Shown in pieces: positions 16,864 through 25,738 of a stretch of DNA of 64,000 nt. Position 1 is the stretch's first letter; each line of letters opens with the position of its first letter. Made by a program: the position numbers and the translations under genes. Origin of the DNA: Peptoniphilus lacrimalis DSM 7455 (GTDB lineage Bacteria > Bacillota > Clostridia > Tissierellales > Peptoniphilaceae); assembly GCF_000378725.1 (NCBI RefSeq), contig NZ_KB900371.1, forward strand, positions 98,257 to 162,256, read 5' to 3'. The notes beneath the pieces are model-generated. The model worked only from the letters and a program-made list of their open reading frames with translations. It ran no database searches and was not told the origin of the DNA.

Positions 16864-17880
16864 TTACAAAAAAGCTCTTGGTACTATAAATACTATAATA
16901 CAGAAGCACAAGTACATAAGTGCAAGGCCAAGAGATTGTTTCAAATCTTTCTTATCAACCATGACAACATCTTTTGAGATTAATTTTCCTGCCAAAGCTC
17001 CAATAAATCCCAAAATTGGATAAATAATTATTATTCCTAAATTTGAACTTCCCTTATCAATAAACCTATAAAAAGTTGAAATCATAATTAACATTGGTGC
17101 CACATATAATATGTAGTTATTTCTATTAAACCAAATCATAACAACAACAAATAAGCATAAAACTAAAAATGCTACTGTTGCTAGGGTATTTAAAATATTT
17201 ATCCTTGAAACAAAGCTAGAATTAATCATTTCAAGTTTATTTACATAATAGCCCGAATCATTGAATGCTTCTTTTATTGAGTCGGTAGTTTTAGTTGATT
17301 CTTTAAAATCACTCATCCTTGCATTTGTAATGAACACAGAAGTTTCTTCGACTACCCTTCCTCCTGAAAATAAAAGATTCTCAGGTTTATAATAAACCGT
17401 AAAAGAATAGTCTCCTATTTTTTCTTCAAGAGGTATTCTCATAACTGAATATGGTTTATAAAAGTTATTCTTAGATTTATTATAGAAATCCCTCAACCTG
17501 AATTTTGCATTGAAAAGTGTATTGTTTACCTTTTCATAATCTCCTTTAAGATTAGCAATTGAGTAGTAAGGAAGTATTCCTTCTTCAAAAAATATGTGTC
17601 TAGCTGGAACACCCATAATTCTAGCAGTTGAATTTTCTCCTGTATAGGTAAAACTTATTGTATATTTTATTAAATCTTCATTATTTTGATTCTCAACACT
17701 TCTAGAAACTACTAAATCCTCAACATTTGTAGGATTTTGGAAAATAATTCCCGAAAAATATCTATCCTTGCCATCATCAGGCCAAAGCAGATCTTTGCTA
17801 AAAAATTGTGTCAGAGAAGATAAAAACAAAACTATAATAAATATTGCAAAAATAATGTATTTTTTTATCTTTTCACTCAT
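16864..17880 (-). CDS. Unknown membrane protein with large extracellular domain
   Basis: 338 residues. An N-terminal helix (YIIFAIFIIVLFLSSLTQFF) is followed by about 200 residues of soluble, beta-rich sequence (~30-225), presumably outside the cell, with many aromatic and Asn residues. After that come about four hydrophobic helices ending at the C-terminus. GGAGG precedes the ATG. I recognise no catalytic motif or family. It is flanked by terminators and transcribed alone, and is probably lineage-specific. Confidence 0.8.
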   Translation of the reverse strand: MSEKIKKYIIFAIFIIVLFLSSLTQFFSKDLLWPDDGKDRYFSGIIFQNPTNVEDLVVSRSVENQNNEDLIKYTISFTYTGENSTARIMGVPARHIFFEEGILPYYSIANLKGDYEKVNNTLFNAKFRLRDFYNKSKNNFYKPYSVMRIPLEEKIGDYSFTVYYKPENLLFSGGRVVEETSVFITNARMSDFKESTKTTDSIKEAFNDSGYYVNKLEMINSSFVSRINILNTLATVAFLVLCLFVVVMIWFNRNNYILYVAPMLIMISTFYRFIDKGSSNLGIIIIYPILGFIGALAGKLISKDVVMVDKKDLKQSLGLALMYLCFCIIVFIVPRAFL

Positions 17881-18039
17881 TTTCTACCTCCAAATGAAAA
17901 CATTTCACTTTATTATTATAATAACATAGGTTAATGATAAAATAAACAAAAACTTTAATTTTAAGCTATTTATGATATTTATTTAATTAATTTTATCAAT
18001 TTATAAATTTTTGTGAAATTATTTTCTTACATTATAAAA

Positions 18040-18067
18040 AAGCTCCAATAAAATTTTATTAGAGCTT
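18040..18067 (-). terminator. Terminator of the pot operon
   Basis: AAGCTC/GAGCTT outer arms with a complementary AATAAAATTTTATT core are followed on the minus strand by TTTTTT. Confidence 0.8.
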
Positions 18068-18088
18068 ATTATATTAAGGCTTATTTTA

Positions 18089-19126
18089 TTAAGAAGTTGC
18101 ATTGAGTTCTGTCCATGCTCTGTCATATAATTTTAGGCTATCTCCTAAATCTTTAAAGCTTTCTAAGTTTTCTAAATCATGAGGATTCGGATATGCTACT
18201 TCAGAGTTTTTTATTTCCGCTGGCAAAAGCTCTCTAACTCCTTTTACAGGAGATGTATAACCGATGCAATATTTTACATTTTTTACTTGAACTTCTTTTT
18301 TTATCATATAATTTATAAATTTATGAGCACCACTAAGGTTTTTTGCATTTTTTGGTATTACCATTGCATCCACCCATTTGTTAGAGCCTTCTTTAGGTAT
18401 AACATATTTTAAATCAGGATTTTGTTCTATCATAAGCAGTGCATCTCCTGAATACATCACTCCGATATTAGCATCACCTTGAACAATTACATCTCTGCCA
18501 TCATCATCCATATAAGCATATACCAGGGGTTTTTGTTTTATCAATTCATTTTTTGCTTCTTCAATTTCTTTTGGATCGACTGAATTAATTGAATATCCCA
18601 GCCTTTTCAAAGAAAGTCCTATTGTATCTCTTTGAGAATTATACATTATAATTTGTTTTTTATACTTGGGATTCCAAAGAATATCTAGTGAATCGACTTT
18701 ATCTTTTACCTCTTTTGAATTGTATATTATGCCGACAGTTCCCCAATAATACGGAACTGAATATTTATTTTCCTTGTCATATGTTGGATTTTTTAAAAAA
18801 TCCTCAACTTGTGAAAAATTATCTATTTTAGAAAAATCAATTGGTTGAAGAAAATCTTCCTTTATTAATTTCTCAATCATATAGTCGGAAGGAACTATGA
18901 CATCAAATTTGTCTTGAGATTGAGTAACTTTAATATACATATCTTCATTTGAAGCAAATGTTGAATAATTTACCTTTATTCCCGTTTCTTTTTGAAAATC
19001 TCTTAAAATTTCTGGATCTATATATTCCCCTGCATTATATACATTGATACTTTCTTTGGCTTGATTTTTTCCGCAAGCAGTTAAAGAAAATAATATTAAT
19101 AATAAGCATACAAAAATTTTTTTCAT
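18089..19126 (-). CDS. potD: Spermidine/putrescine-binding lipoprotein
   Basis: This 345-residue binding protein has a lipoprotein signal (LTAC, Cys18). It shows the PotD pattern: INVYNAGEYIDPEILRDFQKETGIKVNY (~27-54), DVIVPSDYMIEKL (~79), and the polyamine-site region VPYYWGTVGIIYN (~123-135). Trp and Asp residues typical for polyamine contacts are present (WGT, YMDDDGRDV). It is the last gene of the operon and overlaps potC by a few bases. It delivers polyamines to PotBC. Confidence 0.95.
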   Translation of the reverse strand: MKKIFVCLLLILFSLTACGKNQAKESINVYNAGEYIDPEILRDFQKETGIKVNYSTFASNEDMYIKVTQSQDKFDVIVPSDYMIEKLIKEDFLQPIDFSKIDNFSQVEDFLKNPTYDKENKYSVPYYWGTVGIIYNSKEVKDKVDSLDILWNPKYKKQIIMYNSQRDTIGLSLKRLGYSINSVDPKEIEEAKNELIKQKPLVYAYMDDDGRDVIVQGDANIGVMYSGDALLMIEQNPDLKYVIPKEGSNKWVDAMVIPKNAKNLSGAHKFINYMIKKEVQVKNVKYCIGYTSPVKGVRELLPAEIKNSEVAYPNPHDLENLESFKDLGDSLKLYDRAWTELNATS

Positions 19127-19905
19127 TGACTCAACTCCCTTAATTTATTTTCACTTCTCCTATTTATAATTACAAGAAGTATTAATAAAATCAACAGCAT
19201 TAAAGTTGATAAGGCATTTATTGATGGATTTATTCCTTTCCTTGCCATGGAATAAATTGTTATTGATAGATTTGTTACTCCTTGTCCTGTGTTGAAAAAA
19301 GACACAACAAAATCATCTATTGAAAGAGTAAAAGCCATCAAAGCACCCGTTAAAATAGCTGGCTTTATTTGTGGTATTATTACTTTTCTTATAGCATAAA
19401 AAGGTTTAGCCCCTAAATCAAGTGCCGCTTCCAATGTATTGGTATCTAATTGATTTAATTTTGGCAAGATTGATAAAATCACATAGGGTATGCAGAATAC
19501 TATGTGTGAAATTATCATTGTGCAATAGCCCATGCTGAGCTTAAATAGTCCGAAAAAACCCATTAATGCTATTGCTGTAACTATATCAGGATTAAGAACT
19601 GGTAGATAATTAATATTTAAAATAACATCTTTTTTTATTCCTCTTAATTCATGAATTCCTATTGCAGCAAGAGTTCCAATAATTGTTGAAATTAGTGTTG
19701 CTAAAACTGCCACTATTAAAGTTGTTCTTAAAGACGACAATATTGACGGGTCATAAAATAAATTTTTATACCACCTCAAAGTAAAACCTGCCCAGGAACC
19801 TCTAAGCCTTGAATCATTAAAAGAAAAAACTATTAAGATGAATATTGGAGCGTATAAAAATATAAATACTAGAAATAAATAAATTCTATCAATCAATTTT
19901 TTCAT
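19123..19905 (-). CDS. potC: Polyamine ABC importer permease
   Basis: An inner-membrane permease with about six helices. The binding-protein-dependent transport signature is visible as EAALDLGAKPFYAIRKVIIPQIKPA (~160-184), the EAA loop that docks on PotA. I choose the ATG at 19905 (MKKLIDRIY), nine bases after AAAGGAGC. A TTG two codons earlier is too close to the ribosome-binding site. The N-terminus overlaps the end of potB. Confidence 0.95.
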   Translation of the reverse strand: MKKLIDRIYLFLVFIFLYAPIFILIVFSFNDSRLRGSWAGFTLRWYKNLFYDPSILSSLRTTLIVAVLATLISTIIGTLAAIGIHELRGIKKDVILNINYLPVLNPDIVTAIALMGFFGLFKLSMGYCTMIISHIVFCIPYVILSILPKLNQLDTNTLEAALDLGAKPFYAIRKVIIPQIKPAILTGALMAFTLSIDDFVVSFFNTGQGVTNLSITIYSMARKGINPSINALSTLMLLILLILLVIINRRSENKLRELSQ

Positions 19906-20734
19906 AAGCAACCGCTCCTTTAGACTCTTTATTTTTATTCTTTTTCAGTAATCCAGGAAGTACCATAAATATAATCATAATAACTATTAGAACTATAGAA
20001 ATTGCAGAGCCAAATCCCCAATCTCCTGTGAATGTAAATTGTTTTTCAATTAAATTACCTATCAAATAGAAATTATTTCCTCCCAATAAGTTTGGTATAA
20101 CAAAAGTAGAAATAGCAGGTATAAATACCATAGTTATACCTGTATATATTCCTGGAAGTGATAGAGGAAAAATAACTTTTAAAAATACCATAAAACTATT
20201 ACAGCCTAAATCTTTTGCTGCCTCAATAAGTCTTTTATCAATTTTTAATAGAACTGTATATATTGGGAGTACCATAAAAGGCAAGAAGTTATAAACCATA
20301 CCTATTGCTACAGCCTTCATATTATACATGAGATTAAAAGGACCAAGACCAATTAATCCCAAAGCTTTATTAATAAGACCATTTCTTCCAAGTAAAGTCA
20401 ACCAAGCATAAGTTCTTAATAGAAAATTCATCCACATAGGAATTATAAAAACCATTATTAAATTATTTCTTATTTTTTCATTAAATTGGGAAATAATATA
20501 AGCAATAGGATATCCTATTAATAGGCACATCAAGGTTGATATTGCAGCTACTCCCAATGAAACAAATAGTATCTTTAAGTAAAGAGGTTCAAAAAATTTT
20601 GAATAATTATTTAATGTAAAAGAAAAATTAACTATATCTTTATTGGCATTTAATGAATAAAGTAAAATAAGTGTTAAGGGAAAAACTATAAATAAAATTC
20701 CCCATAAAGCATAAATATAAGCGTATCTCTTCAT
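19889..20734 (-). CDS. potB: Polyamine ABC importer permease
   Basis: 281 residues with about six transmembrane helices. The EAA loop is EAAKDLGCNSFMVFLKVIFPLSLPG near residue 172. It pairs with PotC to form the translocation channel. The gene lies 8 bp after potA and overlaps potC. A short Lys-rich cytoplasmic tail (LLKKNKNKESKG) ends the protein. Confidence 0.95.
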   Translation of the reverse strand: MKRYAYIYALWGILFIVFPLTLILLYSLNANKDIVNFSFTLNNYSKFFEPLYLKILFVSLGVAAISTLMCLLIGYPIAYIISQFNEKIRNNLIMVFIIPMWMNFLLRTYAWLTLLGRNGLINKALGLIGLGPFNLMYNMKAVAIGMVYNFLPFMVLPIYTVLLKIDKRLIEAAKDLGCNSFMVFLKVIFPLSLPGIYTGITMVFIPAISTFVIPNLLGGNNFYLIGNLIEKQFTFTGDWGFGSAISIVLIVIMIIFMVLPGLLKKNKNKESKGAVAYEKID

Positions 20735-20742
20735 AATAAGCC

Positions 20743-21780
20743 CTACTTTCTTCTCATAACGTGGATTAAATCAGGTTCAATTATAAGTCCTACCTTTTCT
20801 CCAACCTCATTTTTAATTGTAGACTGTATTATCCATTCAACTCCGTCAACATCAACGCTCATTTCATGATGAACACCATAAAAAACTTCATTAGTAACAA
20901 GACCGTTAATCATCCCTTCATGGCGAACAAGTTTTATATCTTCCGGTCTTACAACAATATCCACTTCTTCATTTTTTTCAAAACCCTTGTCTACACAATC
21001 AAAAACATGTCCTTGAAATTCCACCTTATAATCTTCGATCATTTTACCTTTAATTATATTAGATTCTCCTATAAAATCTGCGACAAAAGCATTTTTAGGC
21101 TCATTATAAATAGATACAGGATCATCTTTTTGCTGAATTATACCATCGTTTAAAACCACAATGGTATCAGACATAGATAAGGCCTCTTCTTGGTCATGAG
21201 TTACATAAATAAAAGTTATACCGACTTGCTTTTGAATTTTTTTAAGCTCATATTGCATATCTTGACGAAGCTTTAAATCAAGAGCTCCTAGGGGTTCATC
21301 AAGCAAAAGAACTTCAGGTTCATTAACAAGTGCACGAGCTATGGCTACCCTTTGTTGTTGACCTCCTGAAAGAGAATCTATATTTCTATTTTGAAAATTA
21401 TTTAATCCTACTAATTTTAATGATTGTTTAACCTTATTTTCGATCACTTTTTTAGATAATTTTTTTATTTTTAAACCAAAAGCTACATTATCAAAAACAT
21501 TTAGATGGGGAAATAAGGCATATTTTTGAAAAACTGTATTTATTTTTCTTTGGTAGGGTTCATCATCTGTAATATCCTTGCCATTAAAAATTACCCTACC
21601 CTTATCAGGCCACTCGAAACCTCCAATTATCCTTAAAATCGTAGTTTTGCCACACCCAGAAGGTCCTAATAGAGTTAAAAATTCATTTTTCTTAATTGTT
21701 AAATTAAAATCTTTTAAAATTACATTATCCCCAAAAGTTTTGCTGATATTTTTTAGTTCAATAACAAATTTATCTTCCAT
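20743..21780 (-). CDS. potA: Polyamine ABC importer ATPase
   Basis: This 345-residue ATPase has Walker [10 protein letters not shown] (~39), Q-loop, signature [15 protein letters not shown] (~138-152), Walker B VLLLDEP (~158) and switch HDQEEA. The TOBE regulatory domain covers ~240-345 ([10 protein letters not shown]). It is a typical PotA/CUT1-type importer ATPase. The ribosome-binding site AGGGGG overlaps the stop of the upstream regulator gene, so translation is probably coupled. Confidence 0.95.
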   Translation of the reverse strand: MEDKFVIELKNISKTFGDNVILKDFNLTIKKNEFLTLLGPSGCGKTTILRIIGGFEWPDKGRVIFNGKDITDDEPYQRKINTVFQKYALFPHLNVFDNVAFGLKIKKLSKKVIENKVKQSLKLVGLNNFQNRNIDSLSGGQQQRVAIARALVNEPEVLLLDEPLGALDLKLRQDMQYELKKIQKQVGITFIYVTHDQEEALSMSDTIVVLNDGIIQQKDDPVSIYNEPKNAFVADFIGESNIIKGKMIEDYKVEFQGHVFDCVDKGFEKNEEVDIVVRPEDIKLVRHEGMINGLVTNEVFYGVHHEMSVDVDGVEWIIQSTIKNEVGEKVGLIIEPDLIHVMRRK

Positions 21781-21789
21781 CCTTACCCC

Positions 21790-22329
21790 CTAGAAATTTG
21801 GTGGAGAGCTAATCCAAATAACCTTAGCCTCTCTTTTTTTATTATTTACAAGAAAATGCTCCCTTTTAGCCTCGAAATAAAAAGTTTGCCCACTTTTTAA
21901 TTCAAAAATTTTATCACCATAATGCAAACAAATGCTTCCCTTCTCAACATATCCAAAAACTTCACCTTCAAAGGGGGCAATTTTTTTAGACTTGCCACCC
22001 TCTTTTAAGGAAATTAGAGTAGGTTCCATCATATTTTTTTGTGCATTAGGGACAATCCATTGTAAAAAAAATCCCAAATCTTCATTTTCATATTCAAAAT
22101 AATCATCTTCAGAAAATATTATTCTTTCATTTTTATCTTTTGAAAAAAATTCTGAAGGAGAAGTACCCAAAGCTTCAAGAATATCTAAAAGTGAATCAAC
22201 GGAAGGTGATGTAAGATCTCTTTCTATTTGTGATATAAAACCTTTAGTAAGCTCACTTCTTGTAGCAAGCTCTTCCTGAGTAAGTCCACTGGCTACTCTT
22301 AGCTCTTTTATCTTATTACCTATTTCCAT
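21790..22329 (-). CDS. HTH-cupin regulator of the polyamine importer
   Basis: 179 residues. An N-terminal Cro/CI helix-turn-helix (IKELRVASGLTQEELATRSELTKGFISQIERDLTSPS, ~8-43) is fused to a C-terminal cupin_2 domain (~110-175: FEGEVFGYVEKGSICLHYGDKIFELKSGQTFYF). This architecture, at the head of potABCD in many Firmicutes, is a ligand-sensing repressor of polyamine uptake. A 20-bp inverted repeat overlaps the -35 of its own promoter, consistent with autoregulation. The ligand (spermidine or putrescine) is inferred. Confidence 0.9.
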   Translation of the reverse strand: MEIGNKIKELRVASGLTQEELATRSELTKGFISQIERDLTSPSVDSLLDILEALGTSPSEFFSKDKNERIIFSEDDYFEYENEDLGFFLQWIVPNAQKNMMEPTLISLKEGGKSKKIAPFEGEVFGYVEKGSICLHYGDKIFELKSGQTFYFEAKREHFLVNNKKREAKVIWISSPPNF

Positions 22330-22377
22330 TTAATCTCCTCTTATTAAATATTTTTCTTAAATTATTAAACTATTCAC

Positions 22378-22411
22378 AGTATAAAATCAATACCTATATT
22401 TGTCAATAGGT
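22378..22411 (-). promoter_or_regulatory. Promoter and candidate operator of the pot operon
   Basis: On the minus strand TTGACA (22401-22406) and TATACT (22378-22383) are spaced exactly 17 bp. An inverted repeat, ACCTAT and ATAGGT with an eight-base spacer (22392-22411), covers the -35 and spacer. That is where the HTH-cupin repressor would be expected to bind. Confidence 0.75.
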
Positions 22412-22476
22412 TTATTATATTAAATTTAAAATTTATCATAATTATAATTTGAATTTCATTTATTTGTTTTTCGTGA

Positions 22477-22482
22477 TATAAT
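22477..22482 (+). promoter_or_regulatory. Extended -10 for a probably leaderless gene
   Basis: TGATATAAT is an extended -10 element ending six bases before the ATG at 22489. No Shine-Dalgarno sequence is present, so the transcript should begin at or within a base or two of the start codon. Confidence 0.5.
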
Positions 22483-22488
22483 TTTTTT

Positions 22489-23184
22489 ATGAAAGAAAGA
22501 TATAATATAATTGATTTTTTGCGTGGATTTACCATCATTCATATGATTATTTTCCACTTGATATTTGATCTGATTAATTTTTATAATTTTAATATCAACA
22601 TGAATTTTTATTACTACCAACAGTATATATGTATTTCCTTTGTTTTTTTAGCTGGGCTGTGCGAAAACTTTTCAAAAAATAGGATAAAAAGATCTATTAT
22701 TTTAGGAATATCATCTATATTAATTTCTGTTTTTTCATTCATTTTTGATAGATCTTATACCATATATTTTGGTGTTATACATTTCTTTTTTTCAGCAGGT
22801 ATTATTTTTTATTTATTTGAAAAATTTTCTATAAAATTAAATAAAAAAATTTTATTCTTTGTTAGTTTATTGCTATTTATAATTTTTAAAGATATATACA
22901 AAGGTTCTATATTTTTCAAGCTTATTGATATACCTAAAAATCTTTATACTTACAATTTATTTATTTTAGGCTTACCTAAAGCTACTTTCACTTCTGGAGA
23001 TTATTTCCCGATAATTCCTTGGATATTTTTGTATTTTTCCGGTTACTATTTTTATGAATTTTTAAATATTAAAAAAAGAATGCCATCCAAAAATATTATT
23101 AATATTTTGGGAAGACATTCTCTAATTATATATTTGCTCCACCAAGTTATTTTAGTGGCAATATTAAAATTAATTTTTGGCTAG
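22489..23184 (+). CDS. DUF1624 / heparan-alpha-glucosaminide acetyltransferase-like membrane protein
   Basis: This 231-residue polytopic membrane protein has about seven helices. Its start, NIIDFLRGFTIIHMIIFHLIFDL (~5-27), with the conserved Asp-x-x-Arg-Gly and His, is characteristic of the DUF1624/HGSNAT catalytic domain and related acyltransferase-3-like proteins. FGVIHFFFSAGIIFYLFEK (~88) and LGRHSLIIYLLHQVILV (~205-221) at the C-terminus also fit. It probably transfers an acyl group across the membrane to a surface sugar. The substrate is unknown. Its stop abuts the stop of the convergent TPM gene with no spacer. Confidence 0.8.
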   Translation: MKERYNIIDFLRGFTIIHMIIFHLIFDLINFYNFNINMNFYYYQQYICISFVFLAGLCENFSKNRIKRSIILGISSILISVFSFIFDRSYTIYFGVIHFFFSAGIIFYLFEKFSIKLNKKILFFVSLLLFIIFKDIYKGSIFFKLIDIPKNLYTYNLFILGLPKATFTSGDYFPIIPWIFLYFSGYYFYEFLNIKKRMPSKNIINILGRHSLIIYLLHQVILVAILKLIFG

Positions 23185-23994
23185 TTAGAATTTACCTCCG
23201 GCACCTCCGCCGCCACTTGAACCGCCGCCGAAGCCACCAAAGCCTCCTGAGCTTCCGGAACCAAAACCTCCGAAACCACCAAAGCCGCCAAAACCACCAA
23301 AATCATCAAAACCGCCGAATCTATTTCTTCTGTATCTTCTCTTACGATTTTTAGGACCATTGATAAAAAATGAAAATATTATATAAATTACAATAATTAG
23401 AATTATAAATTCAGGACTTGTCAATGAAAAATCATCTGATTGAGAAACATCTTTAGAATATTTCCCTTCCTCAGCATTTAATTCCACATCATATTCATCT
23501 TCATAAAGTTTAATTATATTATTAAAACCTTCAAGAATGCCAGCTTCATAATCCAAATCTGAAGAATTTTCACTTTCTCTTATAACTTGTCCCATAGCCC
23601 TATAAATTCTGGCACATTTTGCATCAGTTATAAAACCTTCAGCTCCATAACCAGGCTCAATCTGAATATCTCGTGATTTAGTAGCCATAAGTATAAGACA
23701 ACCATTATCCTTTCCCTTTTCACCAATTCCAAGCTCACTAAAAATTTCTGTGGCATAGGCTTTTGCTTGTCCTTCTTCAATGCTATCAAGGATAACTATT
23801 GCTATTTCTCCACCTGTTTTATTTTTTAAATCTAAATTTATTCCATTAATATAGTCCTTACTTTCTTGGGACAATACGTTTTGTGTATCATAAATAAAAT
23901 AATCAAATTTGTTTTTATCTATAATATTTTTAGCAAAACATATATCAAATATTAATGGAAATAAGACTACAATAAATAAGAGCCTTCTCTTCAT
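23185..23994 (-). CDS. TPM-domain membrane protein with Gly-rich tail
   Basis: 269 residues: a signal peptide (MKRRLLFIVVLFPLIFDICFA), then an extracellular TPM domain (~35-165: FIYDTQNVLSQESKDYINGI, GEIAIVILDS, and GYGAEGFITDAKCARI). A transmembrane helix follows at ~190-212, and then a cytoplasmic tail made almost entirely of Gly, Phe and Ser (GGFGGF repeats) ending in GGAGGKF. This is the YgcG-type architecture, nearly always next to lemA, as here (8 bp apart). The family is linked to envelope stress or protein turnover, but its biochemistry is unclear. Confidence 0.9.
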   Translation of the reverse strand: MKRRLLFIVVLFPLIFDICFAKNIIDKNKFDYFIYDTQNVLSQESKDYINGINLDLKNKTGGEIAIVILDSIEEGQAKAYATEIFSELGIGEKGKDNGCLILMATKSRDIQIEPGYGAEGFITDAKCARIYRAMGQVIRESENSSDLDYEAGILEGFNNIIKLYEDEYDVELNAEEGKYSKDVSQSDDFSLTSPEFIILIIVIYIIFSFFINGPKNRKRRYRRNRFGGFDDFGGFGGFGGFGGFGSGSSGGFGGFGGGSSGGGGAGGKF

Positions 23995-24002
23995 AAAATC
24001 AC

Positions 24003-24563
24003 CTAAAATTCAACACTAGGAACTTCCATATCCTTTTCTGAAACTTCAAAATATTCTTTTTCGTCAAATCCTAATATTCCAGCAATTAAATTTGTTGGAA
24101 ATCTCTTTACAGATTTATTATAAACCGTAACAGTATCATTGTATCTTTTTCTTTCAGTTGCTATTCTATTTTCTGTTCCTTCGAGTTGAGATTGAAGGTC
24201 GAGAAAGTTTTCATTAGCTTTCAATTCCGGATAAGATTCTACAACAACATTTATTGCCCTTGTAAGTTCTGCATCGGCTTTTGCAAGTTCTTTCGGTGTA
24301 GATGCACTTTCTATCCCACTTCTTGCTTGTGTTATTTTTGTAAGTGTTTCTTCTTCATGTTTAGCATATCCCTTAACTGTATTTGTCAGATTAGGAATTA
24401 AATCAGCACGTCTTTTAACTTGATTTTGCACTTGAGCCCAAGACTGATTCACATCTTCTCTGAGTGACATCAACCTATTATATTTACCTCCGAGAATTGC
24501 TACTAAAGCAATTGCTATTACTATTACAATTATTAATCCTGCTATTCCCTTATTCTTTCTCAT
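24003..24563 (-). CDS. lemA: LemA family protein
   Basis: 186 residues with an N-terminal membrane anchor (GLIIVIVIAIALVAILG) and then a helical domain. Family strings visible are YNRLMSLREDVNQSWAQVQNQVKRRADLIPNLTNTVKGYAKHEE-type sequence (from ~28) and YNKSVKRFPTNLIAGILGF (~147-165). It works with the TPM protein downstream. The ATG lies inside the end of thiI, with AGGAGG upstream, so it is co-transcribed with the tRNA thiolation genes. Confidence 0.95.
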   Translation of the reverse strand: MRKNKGIAGLIIVIVIAIALVAILGGKYNRLMSLREDVNQSWAQVQNQVKRRADLIPNLTNTVKGYAKHEEETLTKITQARSGIESASTPKELAKADAELTRAINVVVESYPELKANENFLDLQSQLEGTENRIATERKRYNDTVTVYNKSVKRFPTNLIAGILGFDEKEYFEVSEKDMEVPSVEF

Positions 24564-25734
24564 GGTTTCCTCCTATTTTTATTATTTTCATATCATTTAT
24601 AGCTTGCTCAACTAACTTATCAATATCTAAAGCTTCTTCTGAATTTTCCATCTCTTCAACCTCTGGTCTTAAAGATGGATGCTTAGGTAAAAATACTGTG
24701 CAGCAATCTTCAAAAGGTAGAATTGAAGTTTCATAAGTTCCAATTTCTCTAGCAATATCAATAATATTAATTTTATCCATACCTATCAAAGGTCTAAAAA
24801 CAAGTTTACGTGTGATTATATCCGTAACTTTTAAACCGTCAATAGTTTGTGAAGCTACTTGTCCTAAATTTTCTCCTGTTATTATTGCATCATAAGAATT
24901 GTCTAAACTTAATTTATCGGCTATTCTCATCATAAATCGGCGAGAAAGAAGAGTCATCTGATCTTCAGGACAATTTTTGTTAATTTCTTTTTGAATATTT
25001 AAAAGATTAACTGAATACATGGTCATTTTCCCTGAAAAACTAGAAATTTTTTCAGCTAATTTAATAACTTTTTCTTCTCCTCTTTGAGATGTAAAAGGAT
25101 AAGAGTGAAAATGTAGGACATCTAAGGCTATTCCTCTTTTTGCCATTAAAAATCCTGCAACAGGTGAATCTATTCCACCCGATAAAAGTAATAACCCTCT
25201 TCCATTTGTACCCCTAGGAAGACCTCCATAAGCTTTTATTTTTTCCGTATATATATAAGAATTTTCTTTTTTAAAATCCAAATATAAATAAAAATCAGGA
25301 TTATGAACATCTACTTTTAGAGGGAAATTTTTTAAAATTGCCCCACCTAATTTATTATTAAAATCCATTGAATTCATTGGATAAGATTTATAGGCTCTCT
25401 TGCAATGAACTTTGAAAGTTTTAAAATTTGGGTTTTCTTTTAGTTTTTCTCCAACAAAAGAAACCACAGCCTCTTCTATTTCTTTTAGATCACTTTTAAC
25501 TTTTATACAGGGACAAATATAAACAATTCCGAATATATGCTTACACCTTTTTATTAACTCTTTTTCGTCCCTATATCCATCAATATAAATTTTTCCCATA
25601 GAATGGTATACATTTCCATGATCTAAATCGCTTATAGCCTTTTTTATTTGTCCAAGAAGTTTTGACATAAATTGCCCTCTATTCTTTCCTTTAAGGACAA
25701 TTTCTCCTAAAGACATTGACAATACTTTTTCCAA
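24550..25734 (-). CDS. thiI: tRNA 4-thiouridine synthase ThiI
   Basis: 394 residues: an N-terminal ferredoxin-like domain and THUMP domain (~1-165), then the adenylating PP-loop domain with LLLSGGIDSPVAGF (~182-195) and the later motif PFEDCCTVFLPKHPSLRPE (~343-361). There is no C-terminal rhodanese domain, as in most Firmicutes. In those the sulfur comes directly from a NifS-type cysteine desulfurase such as the one encoded 4 bp upstream. It makes s4U8 in tRNA. A thiamin-thiazole role is unlikely without the rhodanese domain. Confidence 0.95.
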   Translation of the reverse strand: MEKVLSMSLGEIVLKGKNRGQFMSKLLGQIKKAISDLDHGNVYHSMGKIYIDGYRDEKELIKRCKHIFGIVYICPCIKVKSDLKEIEEAVVSFVGEKLKENPNFKTFKVHCKRAYKSYPMNSMDFNNKLGGAILKNFPLKVDVHNPDFYLYLDFKKENSYIYTEKIKAYGGLPRGTNGRGLLLLSGGIDSPVAGFLMAKRGIALDVLHFHSYPFTSQRGEEKVIKLAEKISSFSGKMTMYSVNLLNIQKEINKNCPEDQMTLLSRRFMMRIADKLSLDNSYDAIITGENLGQVASQTIDGLKVTDIITRKLVFRPLIGMDKINIIDIAREIGTYETSILPFEDCCTVFLPKHPSLRPEVEEMENSEEALDIDKLVEQAINDMKIIKIGGNHEKE

Positions 25735-25738
25735 ACAA

